This document shows positions 27,929-36,181 of a stretch of 64,000 bases of DNA, in pieces; within the stretch, counting starts at the first letter, position 1, and each line of letters starts with the position of its first letter. The translations under genes were made by a program, and so were the position numbers. Location: assembly GCA_023419175.1 (NCBI GenBank), contig JAEZYG010000057.1, positions 1 through 64,000 on the forward strand, given 5' to 3'. A model generated the notes under the pieces. That model was not told the DNA's origin and did not search any database. It saw nothing but the letters and a program-made list of their open reading frames with translations. The DNA comes from Actinomycetes bacterium (lineage in GTDB: Bacteria; Actinomycetota; Actinomycetes; Propionibacteriales; Propionibacteriaceae).

Positions 27929-28915
27929 GTGAACTTAGCTTTTCTTCGACGTTTTCATATCGATTATTTCCTGATCGGAATTATCGTGGCGGCGATCATC
28001 GCTTCCTTCCTCCCCGCTCGCGGAATAGGAGTCGATATCGTCGACTGGGCGGCGAAGATCATGATCGCCATTCTTTTCTTTCTTTACGGAGTACGCCTCA
28101 AGCCGTCCGAAACGATCGCAGGTTTAAAGCATTGGCGTCTCCATCTGATGATTTTGGCATTCACCTTCCTCATCTTTCCCCTTGTCGGGATAGGCCTTTC
28201 TTTGGGAAGTGACCATCTTTATTCATCTGAGATCTACCGCGGATTACTCTTTATCTGTTTACTACCTTCAACCGTGCAATCATCGATCAACTTCACATCG
28301 ATCGCTCGGGGAAATGTCGCTGCCGCTATCGTCAGCGCCTCTGTGTCCAATCTTCTAGGCGTCATCATCACACCTCTACTAGCCATAGCTTTGATGAGCA
28401 CGACAGGTTTACACATCGACGCTTCATCCATTGTCGATATCGCTGCTCAAATCCTTCTCCCCTTCCTTTTAGGACAACTATCTCGCAGGTGGATAAGCGA
28501 TTTCGTCTCGCGCCATCCGCGCTTGAAATTAGTCGATCAGGCTTCGATCATTCTCGTTGTCTACAAGGCATTTGGCGAGGGAGTACGAGCTGGAATCTGG
28601 CAGCGGACTTCACTGAAGGACGTAGTAATCATCACTATTATCTGCGCTCTTATCTTGGCTTTCATGTTGAGCGCCACGTGGATATTATCTCAACGTTTGG
28701 GTTTCAACCGTGCGGATCAGATTGCAATTCAATTCTGTGGAACGAAAAAATCTTTAGCGACCGGTGTGCCGATGGCTTCAGTCATGTTCCCCGCGGCCTC
28801 TGTCGGTCTGCTCGTATTGCCTCTGATGATCTTTCACCAGATGCAGCTTATGGTCTGTTCAGCTTTGGCAAGCAGATATGGAGCCTATCAATCTGACAAG
28901 GAGCAATCGGCATAG
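27929..28915 (+). CDS. SBF-like (bile acid:sodium symporter family, YfeH type) transporter
   Basis: About 328 residues with nine or ten hydrophobic helices. It begins NLAFLRRFHIDYFLIG, which matches the YfeH-type N-terminus, and has the conserved segments LPSTVQSSINFTSIARGN and CGTKKSLATGVPMA. The GTG at 27929 is chosen because it gives this N-terminus; a GTG nine codons earlier is also open, and neither has a strong ribosome site. Substrate unknown; the family moves organic anions with sodium. Its stop is 2 nt from the stop of the convergent ABC ATPase gene. Confidence 0.85.
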   Translation: MNLAFLRRFHIDYFLIGIIVAAIIASFLPARGIGVDIVDWAAKIMIAILFFLYGVRLKPSETIAGLKHWRLHLMILAFTFLIFPLVGIGLSLGSDHLYSSEIYRGLLFICLLPSTVQSSINFTSIARGNVAAAIVSASVSNLLGVIITPLLAIALMSTTGLHIDASSIVDIAAQILLPFLLGQLSRRWISDFVSRHPRLKLVDQASIILVVYKAFGEGVRAGIWQRTSLKDVVIITIICALILAFMLSATWILSQRLGFNRADQIAIQFCGTKKSLATGVPMASVMFPAASVGLLVLPLMIFHQMQLMVCSALASRYGAYQSDKEQSA

Positions 28916-28916
28916 G

Positions 28917-29717
28917 CTAGATCGCTCTGATCTTCCTCACTGCGCGAGCGCTCCAGCGTCCATCGCTCTTGGTGACAGACAGAGGCAATCCAAAAGTTTG
29001 GGTCATAATGTCGTCAGTCAGCACCTGATCGATAGGTCCAGCGGCATGGACTTTACCATTGGCAAGCATAAGAGCGTGGGTGATACCTTCTGGGATCTCC
29101 TCAACGTGATGTGTGACCAATACCATTGTCGGCGCATAGGGATCATCACATAGATCTGAAAGAGTCTGAACGAGAATCTCTCGTCCAGCAAGGTCAAGAC
29201 CTGCTCCTGGTTCGTCTAAAAGCAGTAATTCAGGATCTGCCATGAGGGCTCGCGCAATCTCCACCCTCTTGCGTTCCCCCTCGGATAATGTTCCAAAAGA
29301 GCGATCCGCCAACTGCTTGACACGTAACTCTCTCATGAGTTGATCGGCGCGTTCATAATCGACCGCGTCGTAATCCTCACGCCATCTACCCATCACTCCA
29401 TAGGAAGCGGAGACGACCACATCGCTGACCTTTTCCTGATAGGGGATGCGTTGGGCGATAGCTGCCGAGCATAGACCGATACGCGGACGCAGCTCAAAGA
29501 CATCCACAGCTCCAAGATATTCGCCGAGTAATTCAACCACTCCGTTGGTGGGATGCATCTGCGCGCTGAGCAATTGCAACATCGTGGTCTTCCCCGCTCC
29601 ATTGGGGCCGATCACAACCCAGCGCTGACCTTCTTCTATGACGAAAGAGACATCGTCAAGCAGATGGGCTTGTCCGCGACGCACGACAACGCGATGAAAC
29701 TCGGCGACTGCAACCAT
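28917..29717 (-). CDS. ABC transporter ATPase, YlmA-like, without permease
   Basis: 266 residues with Walker A GPNGAGKTT, signature LSEGERKRVEIARAL (Ser-Glu-Gly in place of the common SGGQ), Walker B LLLLDEPGAG and the His switch VTHHVEEIP. No permease is adjacent. YlmA-like single ATPases of this kind are common in actinobacteria next to fatty-acid genes; their transporter or non-transport role is unknown. It lies downstream of fabG-fabI but after a terminator, so it is probably expressed on its own. Confidence 0.85.
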   Translation of the reverse strand: MVAVAEFHRVVVRRGQAHLLDDVSFVIEEGQRWVVIGPNGAGKTTMLQLLSAQMHPTNGVVELLGEYLGAVDVFELRPRIGLCSAAIAQRIPYQEKVSDVVVSASYGVMGRWREDYDAVDYERADQLMRELRVKQLADRSFGTLSEGERKRVEIARALMADPELLLLDEPGAGLDLAGREILVQTLSDLCDDPYAPTMVLVTHHVEEIPEGITHALMLANGKVHAAGPIDQVLTDDIMTQTFGLPLSVTKSDGRWSARAVRKIRAI

Positions 29718-29764
29718 AGTTCGACCTTACCCGTTTTCTTGAGTGGACGCTGAATGACCTCCCA

Positions 29765-29821
29765 GAAAAAGAGGGAGAAAGCCTCCCCGTTCACGATCAG
29801 CGAGATGAACGGGAAGGCTTT
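29765..29821 (-). terminator. Strong terminator after fabI
   Basis: A 16-bp stem with one mismatch (29778-29793 against 29806-29821) and a 12-nt loop is followed on the minus strand by CTCCCTCTTTTTC. It begins 6 nt after the fabI stop and insulates the ABC ATPase gene. Confidence 0.85.
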
Positions 29822-29826
29822 GATCT

Positions 29827-30600
29827 TTAGGCTCCTGTGGAGTGGAGCCCTCCATCAACATAGAGGATGTCTCCAGTGGTGGCTTCCGTCCAATCGCTGA
29901 GCAACATACAAATCCCGCGTCCGACTGGCATCGCATCTTTAGGATTCCATCCCAAAGGGGCGCGTTCATTCCAAATATCGTTAAACGATTCTCCACCTGG
30001 GATCGCCGTCTTCGCCACGGTATCAATCGGACCGGCAGCAACGAGATTGCAGCGGATTCCTTCGGGGCCGAGATAGCGAGCGAGATAGCGGCTTGTCGAT
30101 TCCAAACCGGCTTTCGCCACACCCATCCAGTCATAGCTAGGCCATGTGACGGTGGCATCAAAGGTAAGTCCGACCACTGATGATCCTGCACGCATCATGG
30201 GACGCAACGCCATGGTCAAACTCTTCAACGAATAGACCGATGTATGCAAAGACAAGGAAACATCGTCCCATTGCGTCTCTAAGAAAGCTCCACCCAAAGC
30301 TCGCTTGGGGTTAGCAAAAGCGATGGAATGGACGATTCCATCCACGTGATCGAAACCAAGCTGCGTAAGTTGAGCAGGTAAAGAGGCTAGATGATCGGCA
30401 TTAGTGACGTCTAATTCGATAACCTCGGGAATCGGATCGAGCTTTTTCACCACTCTTCGAGTGAGGCTCACTCCACGTCCCAGATTGGAAACGATGATAT
30501 TAGCTCCCTCTTGTTGGGCGATTTTCGCTGCTGCGAAAGCGATCGAGGTATCGAGCGTTACACCTGTGATGAAGATATTTTTACCTTCGAGAATTCCCAT
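29827..30600 (-). CDS. fabI: Enoyl-ACP reductase (NADH), InhA/FabI type
   Basis: Last reduction in each fatty-acid elongation cycle of type II synthesis. The 257-residue SDR begins MGILEGKNIFITGV. Its active site is the FabI-type Tyr-x6-Lys, seen as YDWMGVAKAG, followed by NLVAAGPIDTVA. The ATG is one base after the fabG stop, so translation is coupled; a longer open frame upstream lies within fabG. The fabG-fabI order matches MabA-InhA of mycobacteria and of propionibacteria. Confidence 0.94.
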   Translation of the reverse strand: MGILEGKNIFITGVTLDTSIAFAAAKIAQQEGANIIVSNLGRGVSLTRRVVKKLDPIPEVIELDVTNADHLASLPAQLTQLGFDHVDGIVHSIAFANPKRALGGAFLETQWDDVSLSLHTSVYSLKSLTMALRPMMRAGSSVVGLTFDATVTWPSYDWMGVAKAGLESTSRYLARYLGPEGIRCNLVAAGPIDTVAKTAIPGGESFNDIWNERAPLGWNPKDAMPVGRGICMLLSDWTEATTGDILYVDGGLHSTGA

Positions 30601-30601
30601 A

Positions 30602-31324
30602 TCAATATCCCATTCCCAAGCCGCCATCAACCGGAATGAGAGCTCCGGAGATATAGCTTGACTGTCGATGTACTAAAAATTCTACGAGATGAGCGACGTC
30701 ATCAACTTTTCCTGGACGTCCGGCGGGAATCTGAGCGAGATAGTTTTCTTTAGTCTTATCGTCGAGAATATCGGTCATCTCCGTCTCGATAAATCCTGGA
30801 GCGACCACATTGACGGTGATGTCGCGAGATGCCACCTCACGGGTTAAAGCTCGCGCCATGCCGATAAGTCCAGACTTGCTTGCAGCGTAATTGACCTGTC
30901 CCGCAGCTCCATGCATAGCGCTCACAGATGAGATCAAAACGATCCTTCCGAAGCGATTTTTTACCATCGGACGAATAGCTCGCCGCACCATTCGATATGT
31001 CCCGGAAAGATTGGTCTCGATCACATCGTTCCAGCTTTCCTCATCCATACGCATGAGTAGAGCATCTCGAGTGATACCGGCATTGGCCACCAAGATGCTG
31101 ATCGAGCCGAGCTCTGCCTCAATGGATGTATAGACCTGATCGACCTGATCGGCATATCGAATATCGGCTTTATATGCTTTCACACCTTCAGGTGCTCGTC
31201 CAGATGTCGATAGTCCAGCAACGCGATATCCCGCTTTCACCAGACGGATAGCGATCGCTTCTCCAATACCTCGACTAGCGCCTGTAACGAGGGCGACCGG
31301 ATCGGCATTCATCGTAGGAGTCAT
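30602..31324 (-). CDS. fabG: 3-oxoacyl-ACP reductase
   Basis: NADPH-dependent reduction of beta-ketoacyl-ACP. The 240-residue SDR has the cofactor loop TGASRGIGEAIA, NAGITRD, the catalytic Ser (ISSVSAMHG) and YAASK, and ends with the FabG-type GGLGMGY. ATG at 31324 with AAAAGGA about 11 nt upstream; a second ATG four codons later is possible. First gene of the fabG-fabI unit. Confidence 0.94.
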   Translation of the reverse strand: MTPTMNADPVALVTGASRGIGEAIAIRLVKAGYRVAGLSTSGRAPEGVKAYKADIRYADQVDQVYTSIEAELGSISILVANAGITRDALLMRMDEESWNDVIETNLSGTYRMVRRAIRPMVKNRFGRIVLISSVSAMHGAAGQVNYAASKSGLIGMARALTREVASRDITVNVVAPGFIETEMTDILDDKTKENYLAQIPAGRPGKVDDVAHLVEFLVHRQSSYISGALIPVDGGLGMGY

Positions 31325-31482
31325 GTCTACAATTTATCCTTTTTACTTATCGGAAGCTGACGAGAAGCTCACGAATACTTACTTTCCTTTCTGTTCATAC
31401 CCCACATATTCTCTGGCGAGAACAGCCACAGAATGTGACATGTCCGATCACAGAACTTCTCTTTACGACAAGAAGCCTGTCT

Positions 31483-32286
31483 TTATCCGATGATGCGGGA
31501 GGTGAGTTGTGTGATGGTGATGGGATATGTGGTGTGGGTAGTGGTGGCAAGCGTGCCGTGGTGTGTATCTGTAGTCCAGGTGATAGTCCACAAGGTGGTG
31601 GCGGTGATGGTGTAGGTGCCTGTTTGGGTATAGGTATATCCGCATGTGGGAGATGGCTCCCATGGGTTGGTGTTGTGTGGTCGAGATGATGTGGTGGTGC
31701 AATCGATATGGCTACCATCTCCCATATCGAAACGAGTCATAGTTCGCGTGGCGTTGATGGTGATGGTAATCCCATTGGTTGACAGATGGGAATGATGGGT
31801 CTTATCACCGGTGAGGACAAGCCAAAGAGGAAGATTGACCACATGTTTTTTCCATCTGTTGTTCATCGGGTCGGGTTGAACGATCACAGTTGGGTGTGGG
31901 AGGGGTGATTCTAAAAGTGCGTGAGCGACTAAGGAGCGCAGCGTTTCCTCATTGATCGTAGATGGGTCATCATCTGGAGGAAGTGATGGGGTGAGGGGAT
32001 CCATCATCACCCAGGTATTGTGATCATCGTAATAAACCCGTGGAGAAAACATAGGACGATCATCATCTGCATGATCGTTAGGTGAGCCCTCGTTGGATAA
32101 CAACACCTCAGCACGATCATGATCCTGCCAACGCTTCTCAACCTCAACACGAACCGTCTGATCAGAAACCGAACTATCTACACTATGAATTGTATAGATT
32201 GGACTCTTAGCAAAAGCCGAAGAAGATAGAACAATTCCATAGACAAGTACCATTACAAATGGAATATATTTTATTCGAATGGGCAT
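31483..32286 (-). CDS. Secreted PKD-like protein with a Thr-rich C-terminus
   Basis: 267 residues. The signal peptide is about 1-26 (cleavage after SSSAFA). The middle is acidic and Asp/Pro-rich. The C-terminal third is PKD-like, with the turn MGDGSHIDC and the pair CGYTYTQTGTYTITA, where two Cys could form a disulfide. The last 45 residues are unusually rich in Thr, His and Ile (WTITWTT and similar). Function unknown. It starts 16 nt before the stop of the upstream lipoprotein, so the two form one unit. Proteins of this kind next to small lipoproteins are scattered in actinobacteria. Confidence 0.75.
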   Translation of the reverse strand: MPIRIKYIPFVMVLVYGIVLSSSAFAKSPIYTIHSVDSSVSDQTVRVEVEKRWQDHDRAEVLLSNEGSPNDHADDDRPMFSPRVYYDDHNTWVMMDPLTPSLPPDDDPSTINEETLRSLVAHALLESPLPHPTVIVQPDPMNNRWKKHVVNLPLWLVLTGDKTHHSHLSTNGITITINATRTMTRFDMGDGSHIDCTTTSSRPHNTNPWEPSPTCGYTYTQTGTYTITATTLWTITWTTDTHHGTLATTTHTTYPITITQLTSRIIG

Positions 32287-32846
32287 ACTTCTTTCTCCTC
32301 TGTCATACCGTCAACAATGACTAAATGATCTCCCGCCCACTTCATAGAGACAGTGTCAAAAGCTATATGCTTCGCCTCGATCTTTTCACCATCCTTATTA
32401 GTGGCATAAAAACCATCAGGCATAAGACGACATACATTCACTCTTGCTATCCCTTCTTGAATAAAAGGCGTGCTTTTAGCAACTTTGTATGAGGCTTGCG
32501 AAGCATTCGGGGAAACCCACCCGCCATCCAAAACCGCTGAGCGCACATTTTCAATCGCGGTGGTGTACTCACCGCCCGTATAGCGATATACCTCATCAGG
32601 TAACCTCTCAGAAGGTGCTTCTTCCCATTTCGCCATCGCTGAGAAAAAAGCTGTCGCTGTCTTGTTAGCCTCAGCGAAAATCTCATCGTCAGAACGCGAA
32701 AAAAACTCCCCAGGACTGATCACAGAAGTAGAAGCAGAAACAGACGGCACAGGCTCTGCCACCTGCGGAGAAACACCTCCTTTCCCACACCCTGCCAACA
32801 AGACAGCACCACTCACACATAGCACAACCCCGCCACGACAACGCAT
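32271..32846 (-). CDS. Lipoprotein, DUF6318-like
   Basis: 191 residues with a short signal peptide and lipobox LLAGC (Cys20), then a low-complexity Ser/Val/Pro linker. The globular part (about 55-190) resembles the NTF2-like fold of DUF6318-type lipoproteins (SDDEIFAEANKTATAFFSAM, YTGGEY, KEVCPF at the end). Function unknown; exposed on the outer face of the membrane. Overlaps the start of the PKD-like gene. Confidence 0.72.
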   Translation of the reverse strand: MRCRGGVVLCVSGAVLLAGCGKGGVSPQVAEPVPSVSASTSVISPGEFFSRSDDEIFAEANKTATAFFSAMAKWEEAPSERLPDEVYRYTGGEYTTAIENVRSAVLDGGWVSPNASQASYKVAKSTPFIQEGIARVNVCRLMPDGFYATNKDGEKIEAKHIAFDTVSMKWAGDHLVIVDGMTEEKEVCPFE

Positions 32847-33048
32847 CGATCCTCCTCATCGAGACCACCAGATACGCCAAGCATGACAGAAAAACCAAGC
32901 GCCACAAGACGCCTGTGGACAACCAGCGAAAAGTCTGTGGAAATATTCTTCATTAAAAAGAAAGATGGAGATTCTTTTCCGCTCATGAGCTCTGCTCGAT
33001 AGACCTGCCATATTTCGGACTATCGTCTTCCTAAGCTACGGTTAAAGA

Positions 33049-33645
33049 GTGGAATTGATCATCTCTTCGGCTGTGATCTTCGTCCTCATCATGGATCCCC
33101 TTGGTAATGTCCCCCTTTTCTTGACGGCATTGCGCCATACGGAACCGATGAGACGACGCATGGTGCTCGTACGTGAACTGTGCATCGGTCTTTTCGTCAT
33201 GCTCGTCTTCTTATTCTGTGGACAAGGGTTTATGCGTCTGTTCCATCTCGAACAGTCTGCGTTGAGTGTCGCCGGAGGACTTATCCTCATGCTGATCGCC
33301 TTGCGTATGATCTTTCCCACACCTGAGAAGAATCTGGCTGAACCAGTCTATGAAGAACCCTTCATCGTTCCTCTAGCCGTTCCCTATCTGGCCGGTCCTT
33401 CCCTGCTCGCCATGATCGTGGTCATGGTCTCCCAGAATCCAGACGGAATCTGGCTCTACCTTGTGGGGTTGATCGCAGCATGGACTATCAGTTCGTTAAT
33501 TCTCTTTTTCTCCGATTTCCTCAACCGTTTAGTGGGCGAGAAAGTCTTGACCGCTCTCGAGCGTCTCATGGGCATGATCTTGGTCATCATCGCCACTCAG
33601 ATGACCTTGGAGGGGATTGCGACCTTCTTCGGATTTAGAGGTTGA
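33049..33645 (+). CDS. MarC family integral membrane protein
   Basis: 198 residues with six hydrophobic helices and the family segments IMDPLGNVPLFL near the N-terminus and AVPYLAGPSLLAMIV in the fourth helix. Despite the name, members are not shown to be drug pumps, and the function is unknown. It starts with GTG and lacks a strong ribosome site. It stands alone, with a 202-bp gap upstream toward the divergent lipoprotein gene. Confidence 0.87.
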   Translation: MELIISSAVIFVLIMDPLGNVPLFLTALRHTEPMRRRMVLVRELCIGLFVMLVFLFCGQGFMRLFHLEQSALSVAGGLILMLIALRMIFPTPEKNLAEPVYEEPFIVPLAVPYLAGPSLLAMIVVMVSQNPDGIWLYLVGLIAAWTISSLILFFSDFLNRLVGEKVLTALERLMGMILVIIATQMTLEGIATFFGFRG

Positions 33646-33788
33646 GAGAGTCGATGGTTCAGATAGTGGATAGCTCCATGAGATATCTCCTAAAGAGAGT
33701 GGTACGAACTAGGCTGATCTCAACAAGCGTTCACCTATCGAGGAGATGAGGATACGGTGAGGTCAATGGAGATAAAGAGGGTCTAACG

Positions 33789-34556
33789 ATGGGTTATCTG
33801 GTCAAATATATTCGCCATCAGCCGATCGGACGGATCGTCCTCAACGCTCCAGACAAACTCAATGCGATCGATCTGCCTATGGCAGGGGAGTTGCTGACAG
33901 CTTTCAGCCGTCTAGCCGATGACCCTGAGGTGAAAGTTGTCATTCTTGAAGGTGCCGGCAAGGCTTTTTGTGCTGGAGGAGATCTGCGCTATTTCGCTGA
34001 AGGTATGCGTAGCGGATCTTTAGATATGGAAGGGTTAGCAAATAGTCTTGCCGATGTTCTTATCACCATGAAGACGATGAAACAGGTGGTGATCTCGAAA
34101 GTCCATGGCTGTGCTGCTGGAGCTGGAATGGGATTAGCTCTCAGTGCAGATCTATGTATCGCTGCTGAATCGACCCGTTTCATCCCCGCCTTCACCCAGG
34201 TAGGTCTGGCAGCCGATACGGGATTGGGACGTTTACTTGCCCGTCAGCTCGGGGCGATGAAAGCCGCCGAAATTCTCATTCTCAACCGATCATTGTCGGC
34301 TCCGGAAGCTGCCGATCTGGGATTGATCGTTCAAAGTATTGCTGATGATGATCTCGATTCACACTGTGACGAATTGGCTCAAAGGATTCTCAGCGGACCT
34401 CTGGGAGCCTATGATGCGATCAAACAGCAGATATGGCAGGCAACATTCGCCGAAGCTGAGCCTTATCTGAGAGCAGAAGCTCATATTCAAGGCGGACGGG
34501 TGAAAAGTCCTGAATTCGTTGATTATCTCCATCGCTTCTTGAATCGCCCACAGTGA
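33789..34556 (+). CDS. Enoyl-CoA hydratase/isomerase family protein
   Basis: 255-residue crotonase-fold protein. The oxyanion-hole segments are FCAGGDLRYF and HGCAAGAGMGLALSADL. At the position of the first catalytic Glu of hydratases the sequence reads AAESTRF, and at the second it reads VGLAADTGLG, closer to PaaG-type isomerases (Asp) than to a dehydratase. The exact reaction is open. No other beta-oxidation gene is adjacent. Confidence 0.85.
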   Translation: MGYLVKYIRHQPIGRIVLNAPDKLNAIDLPMAGELLTAFSRLADDPEVKVVILEGAGKAFCAGGDLRYFAEGMRSGSLDMEGLANSLADVLITMKTMKQVVISKVHGCAAGAGMGLALSADLCIAAESTRFIPAFTQVGLAADTGLGRLLARQLGAMKAAEILILNRSLSAPEAADLGLIVQSIADDDLDSHCDELAQRILSGPLGAYDAIKQQIWQATFAEAEPYLRAEAHIQGGRVKSPEFVDYLHRFLNRPQ

Positions 34557-34633
34557 GCTTTCTTTAGAAAATCCCCTCTCAATCTGTCATCGGCTAGGCT
34601 GGAGGCGTTTGAATCCAAATCAGGGGAGAAACT

Positions 34634-35566
34634 ATGGGGCGTTCGGTGGTCATCATCGGCAATTTTGATGGGGTTCATCGCGGTCATCAAAGTCTGTTAA
34701 GCCGTGCCCGCTCGATTGCTGACGCTGAGGGGGACGATCGTCCGCTTTCAGTTATCGCTGTGACTTTTTGGCCTCATCCTGTCAGTGTGGTTGCCCCCGA
34801 TAAAATGCCTCCATTGCTGTCAGATTTAGATGCTCGTATCGCTGCCTTGAAATATTACGGAGCGGACGAGGTTCATGTGGTCTCCTTCGATCAGGACATG
34901 GCTTCGTGGTCTCCTGAGCGATTTATAGAATCGGTGCTCCTGCCTCTTGAACCTGAGGTGGTCATCGTGGGACAGAATTTCACCTTCGGGCATCGCGCTT
35001 CAGGTAATGCTGGAACACTTGCTCGCTATGGGGAAGGTCGTTTCCGTGTCGAGGCTGCCGTGCTGACAACGGTGGAGAAGATGCCTACCAGTTCGACAGC
35101 GATCCGTGAAGCGATCTTTTCTGGAGAGGTTGAGAAAGCTGCCCGATTGCTTGGGCGTCTCTATGCGGTGAGCGGTGTCGTCGTCCAAGGGGATCAACGC
35201 GGACGTTTGCTTGGCTTCCCCACAGCCAATCTGATTGCTGACGAAAAAATAGCCATTCCCGCAGATGGTGTCTATGCCGGTTATTTAAGCTGTGGACAAG
35301 GGGATATGGCTCATATGCCCGCTGCTATCAGCGTGGGGACAAACCCGACCTTTGACGGTATCCAGCGCAGGATTGAAACCTATGTTCTTGACCGCAATGA
35401 TCTGGAACTCTATGGAGTGGAAATTCAGGTGGATTTCGTTCAGCGTCTACGTGGACAGGTGCGTTTTGCTAATCTTGACGCTCTCGTCCAGCAGATGAAT
35501 GAGGACGTCATGCGCATTCGTTCCCTCCTTGAGGATGATGATATGGAGACTGTTCGCTTTCTGTGA
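34634..35566 (+). CDS. ribF: Riboflavin kinase / FAD synthetase
   Basis: Bifunctional 310-residue protein. The N-terminal nucleotidyltransferase makes FAD (IGNFDGVHRGHQSLL; later TSSTAIREAI). The C-terminal kinase phosphorylates riboflavin (GRLLGFPTANL, GVYAGYL). GGGGAG precedes the ATG. In most actinobacteria truB precedes ribF; here it is a crotonase gene. The next gene is rpsO, the conserved neighbour, whose promoter overlaps the ribF stop codon. Confidence 0.95.
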   Translation: MGRSVVIIGNFDGVHRGHQSLLSRARSIADAEGDDRPLSVIAVTFWPHPVSVVAPDKMPPLLSDLDARIAALKYYGADEVHVVSFDQDMASWSPERFIESVLLPLEPEVVIVGQNFTFGHRASGNAGTLARYGEGRFRVEAAVLTTVEKMPTSSTAIREAIFSGEVEKAARLLGRLYAVSGVVVQGDQRGRLLGFPTANLIADEKIAIPADGVYAGYLSCGQGDMAHMPAAISVGTNPTFDGIQRRIETYVLDRNDLELYGVEIQVDFVQRLRGQVRFANLDALVQQMNEDVMRIRSLLEDDDMETVRFL

Positions 35567-35572
35567 TAAAAT
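35544..35572 (+). promoter_or_regulatory. rpsO promoter overlapping the ribF stop
   Basis: Extended -10 TGaTAAAAT (35564-35572) with a weak -35 TGGAGA (35544-35549), spacing 17 bp. It gives a 5' leader of about 90 nt to the rpsO ATG, G/C-rich with a GGCCGCGGCC palindrome, which could carry the S15 autoregulation site. Confidence 0.5.
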
Positions 35573-35668
35573 CAGGGGTTGCCGTATGATCGGCCGCGGC
35601 CTGGTAAGAGCTCCCATCGCATCCGGCACGGGACGCGCCGCGCAACGATTCGGAAAGGTTTGTACGTC

Positions 35669-35932
35669 ATGGACGCTGCTGAAAAGAAGAAGATCATTGA
35701 AGAATATGCCACTCATCCTGGCGATACTGGCTCTCCGGATGTCCAGATCGCTTTGCTGAGCAAGCGCATCGCCCATCTGACCGAGCATCTCAAGCAGCAT
35801 AAAGGAGATCACCACTCCCGTCGCGGTCTGATGCTCATGGTCGGTCAGCGTCGTCGTCTGCTCAACTATGTGGCGAAGGAAAATATTGAGCATTATCGCG
35901 AGCTCATCGCTCGCCTCGGTCTGCGTCGCTGA
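35669..35932 (+). CDS. rpsO: 30S ribosomal protein S15
   Basis: 87 residues, the standard length, with [33 protein letters not shown] and [10 protein letters not shown]. The start is the ATG giving MDAAEKKKI; the open frame continues upstream through the leader. Followed by a hairpin and then pnp, as in most bacteria. Confidence 0.97.
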   Translation: MDAAEKKKIIEEYATHPGDTGSPDVQIALLSKRIAHLTEHLKQHKGDHHSRRGLMLMVGQRRRLLNYVAKENIEHYRELIARLGLRR

Positions 35933-35950
35933 ACGCATATCGACACTGTG

Positions 35951-35981
35951 AAGGGAGTGGCTGGAGTCACTCCCTTTGCTC
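35951..35981 (+). terminator. Hairpin between rpsO and pnp
   Basis: AAGGGAGTG (35951-35959) pairs with CACTCCCTT (35968-35976), followed by TGCTCT. The U-run is short, so this is likely a partial terminator or a 3'-end stabiliser of the rpsO mRNA. Confidence 0.55.
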
Positions 35982-36096
35982 TATGTGCTGTGAAATGCCA
36001 AGAAAAAGCATTCAGTCGCGTAGATTAATAATGAACAACGACATATCGAGGTAGTGGGTGCGTATCGCGCACATCTGCGAGTTGGTCCTCGGTAGT

Positions 36097-36120
36097 GATC
36101 AGCGGAGACTGCCGCTGATC
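36097..36120 (+). promoter_or_regulatory. pnp: Stem-loop in the pnp leader
   Basis: A perfect 9-bp stem (GATCAGCGG / CCGCTGATC) with a 6-nt loop, about 60 nt before the pnp start. PNPase mRNA leaders in other bacteria carry RNase III-cut hairpins used for autoregulation; this one is in the right place, but the role is inferred. Confidence 0.45.
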
Positions 36121-36181
36121 TCGATCGAAGACCGGCATCGACAATGACGACCTGGATATGTCCTGATGAAAGGACATCTTC

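Noticed and set aside
31435..31689. Plus-strand Gly-rich open frame opposite the PKD-like gene
   Set aside because: A product of the Thr-rich codons (ACC/ACA) read backwards; no ribosome site.
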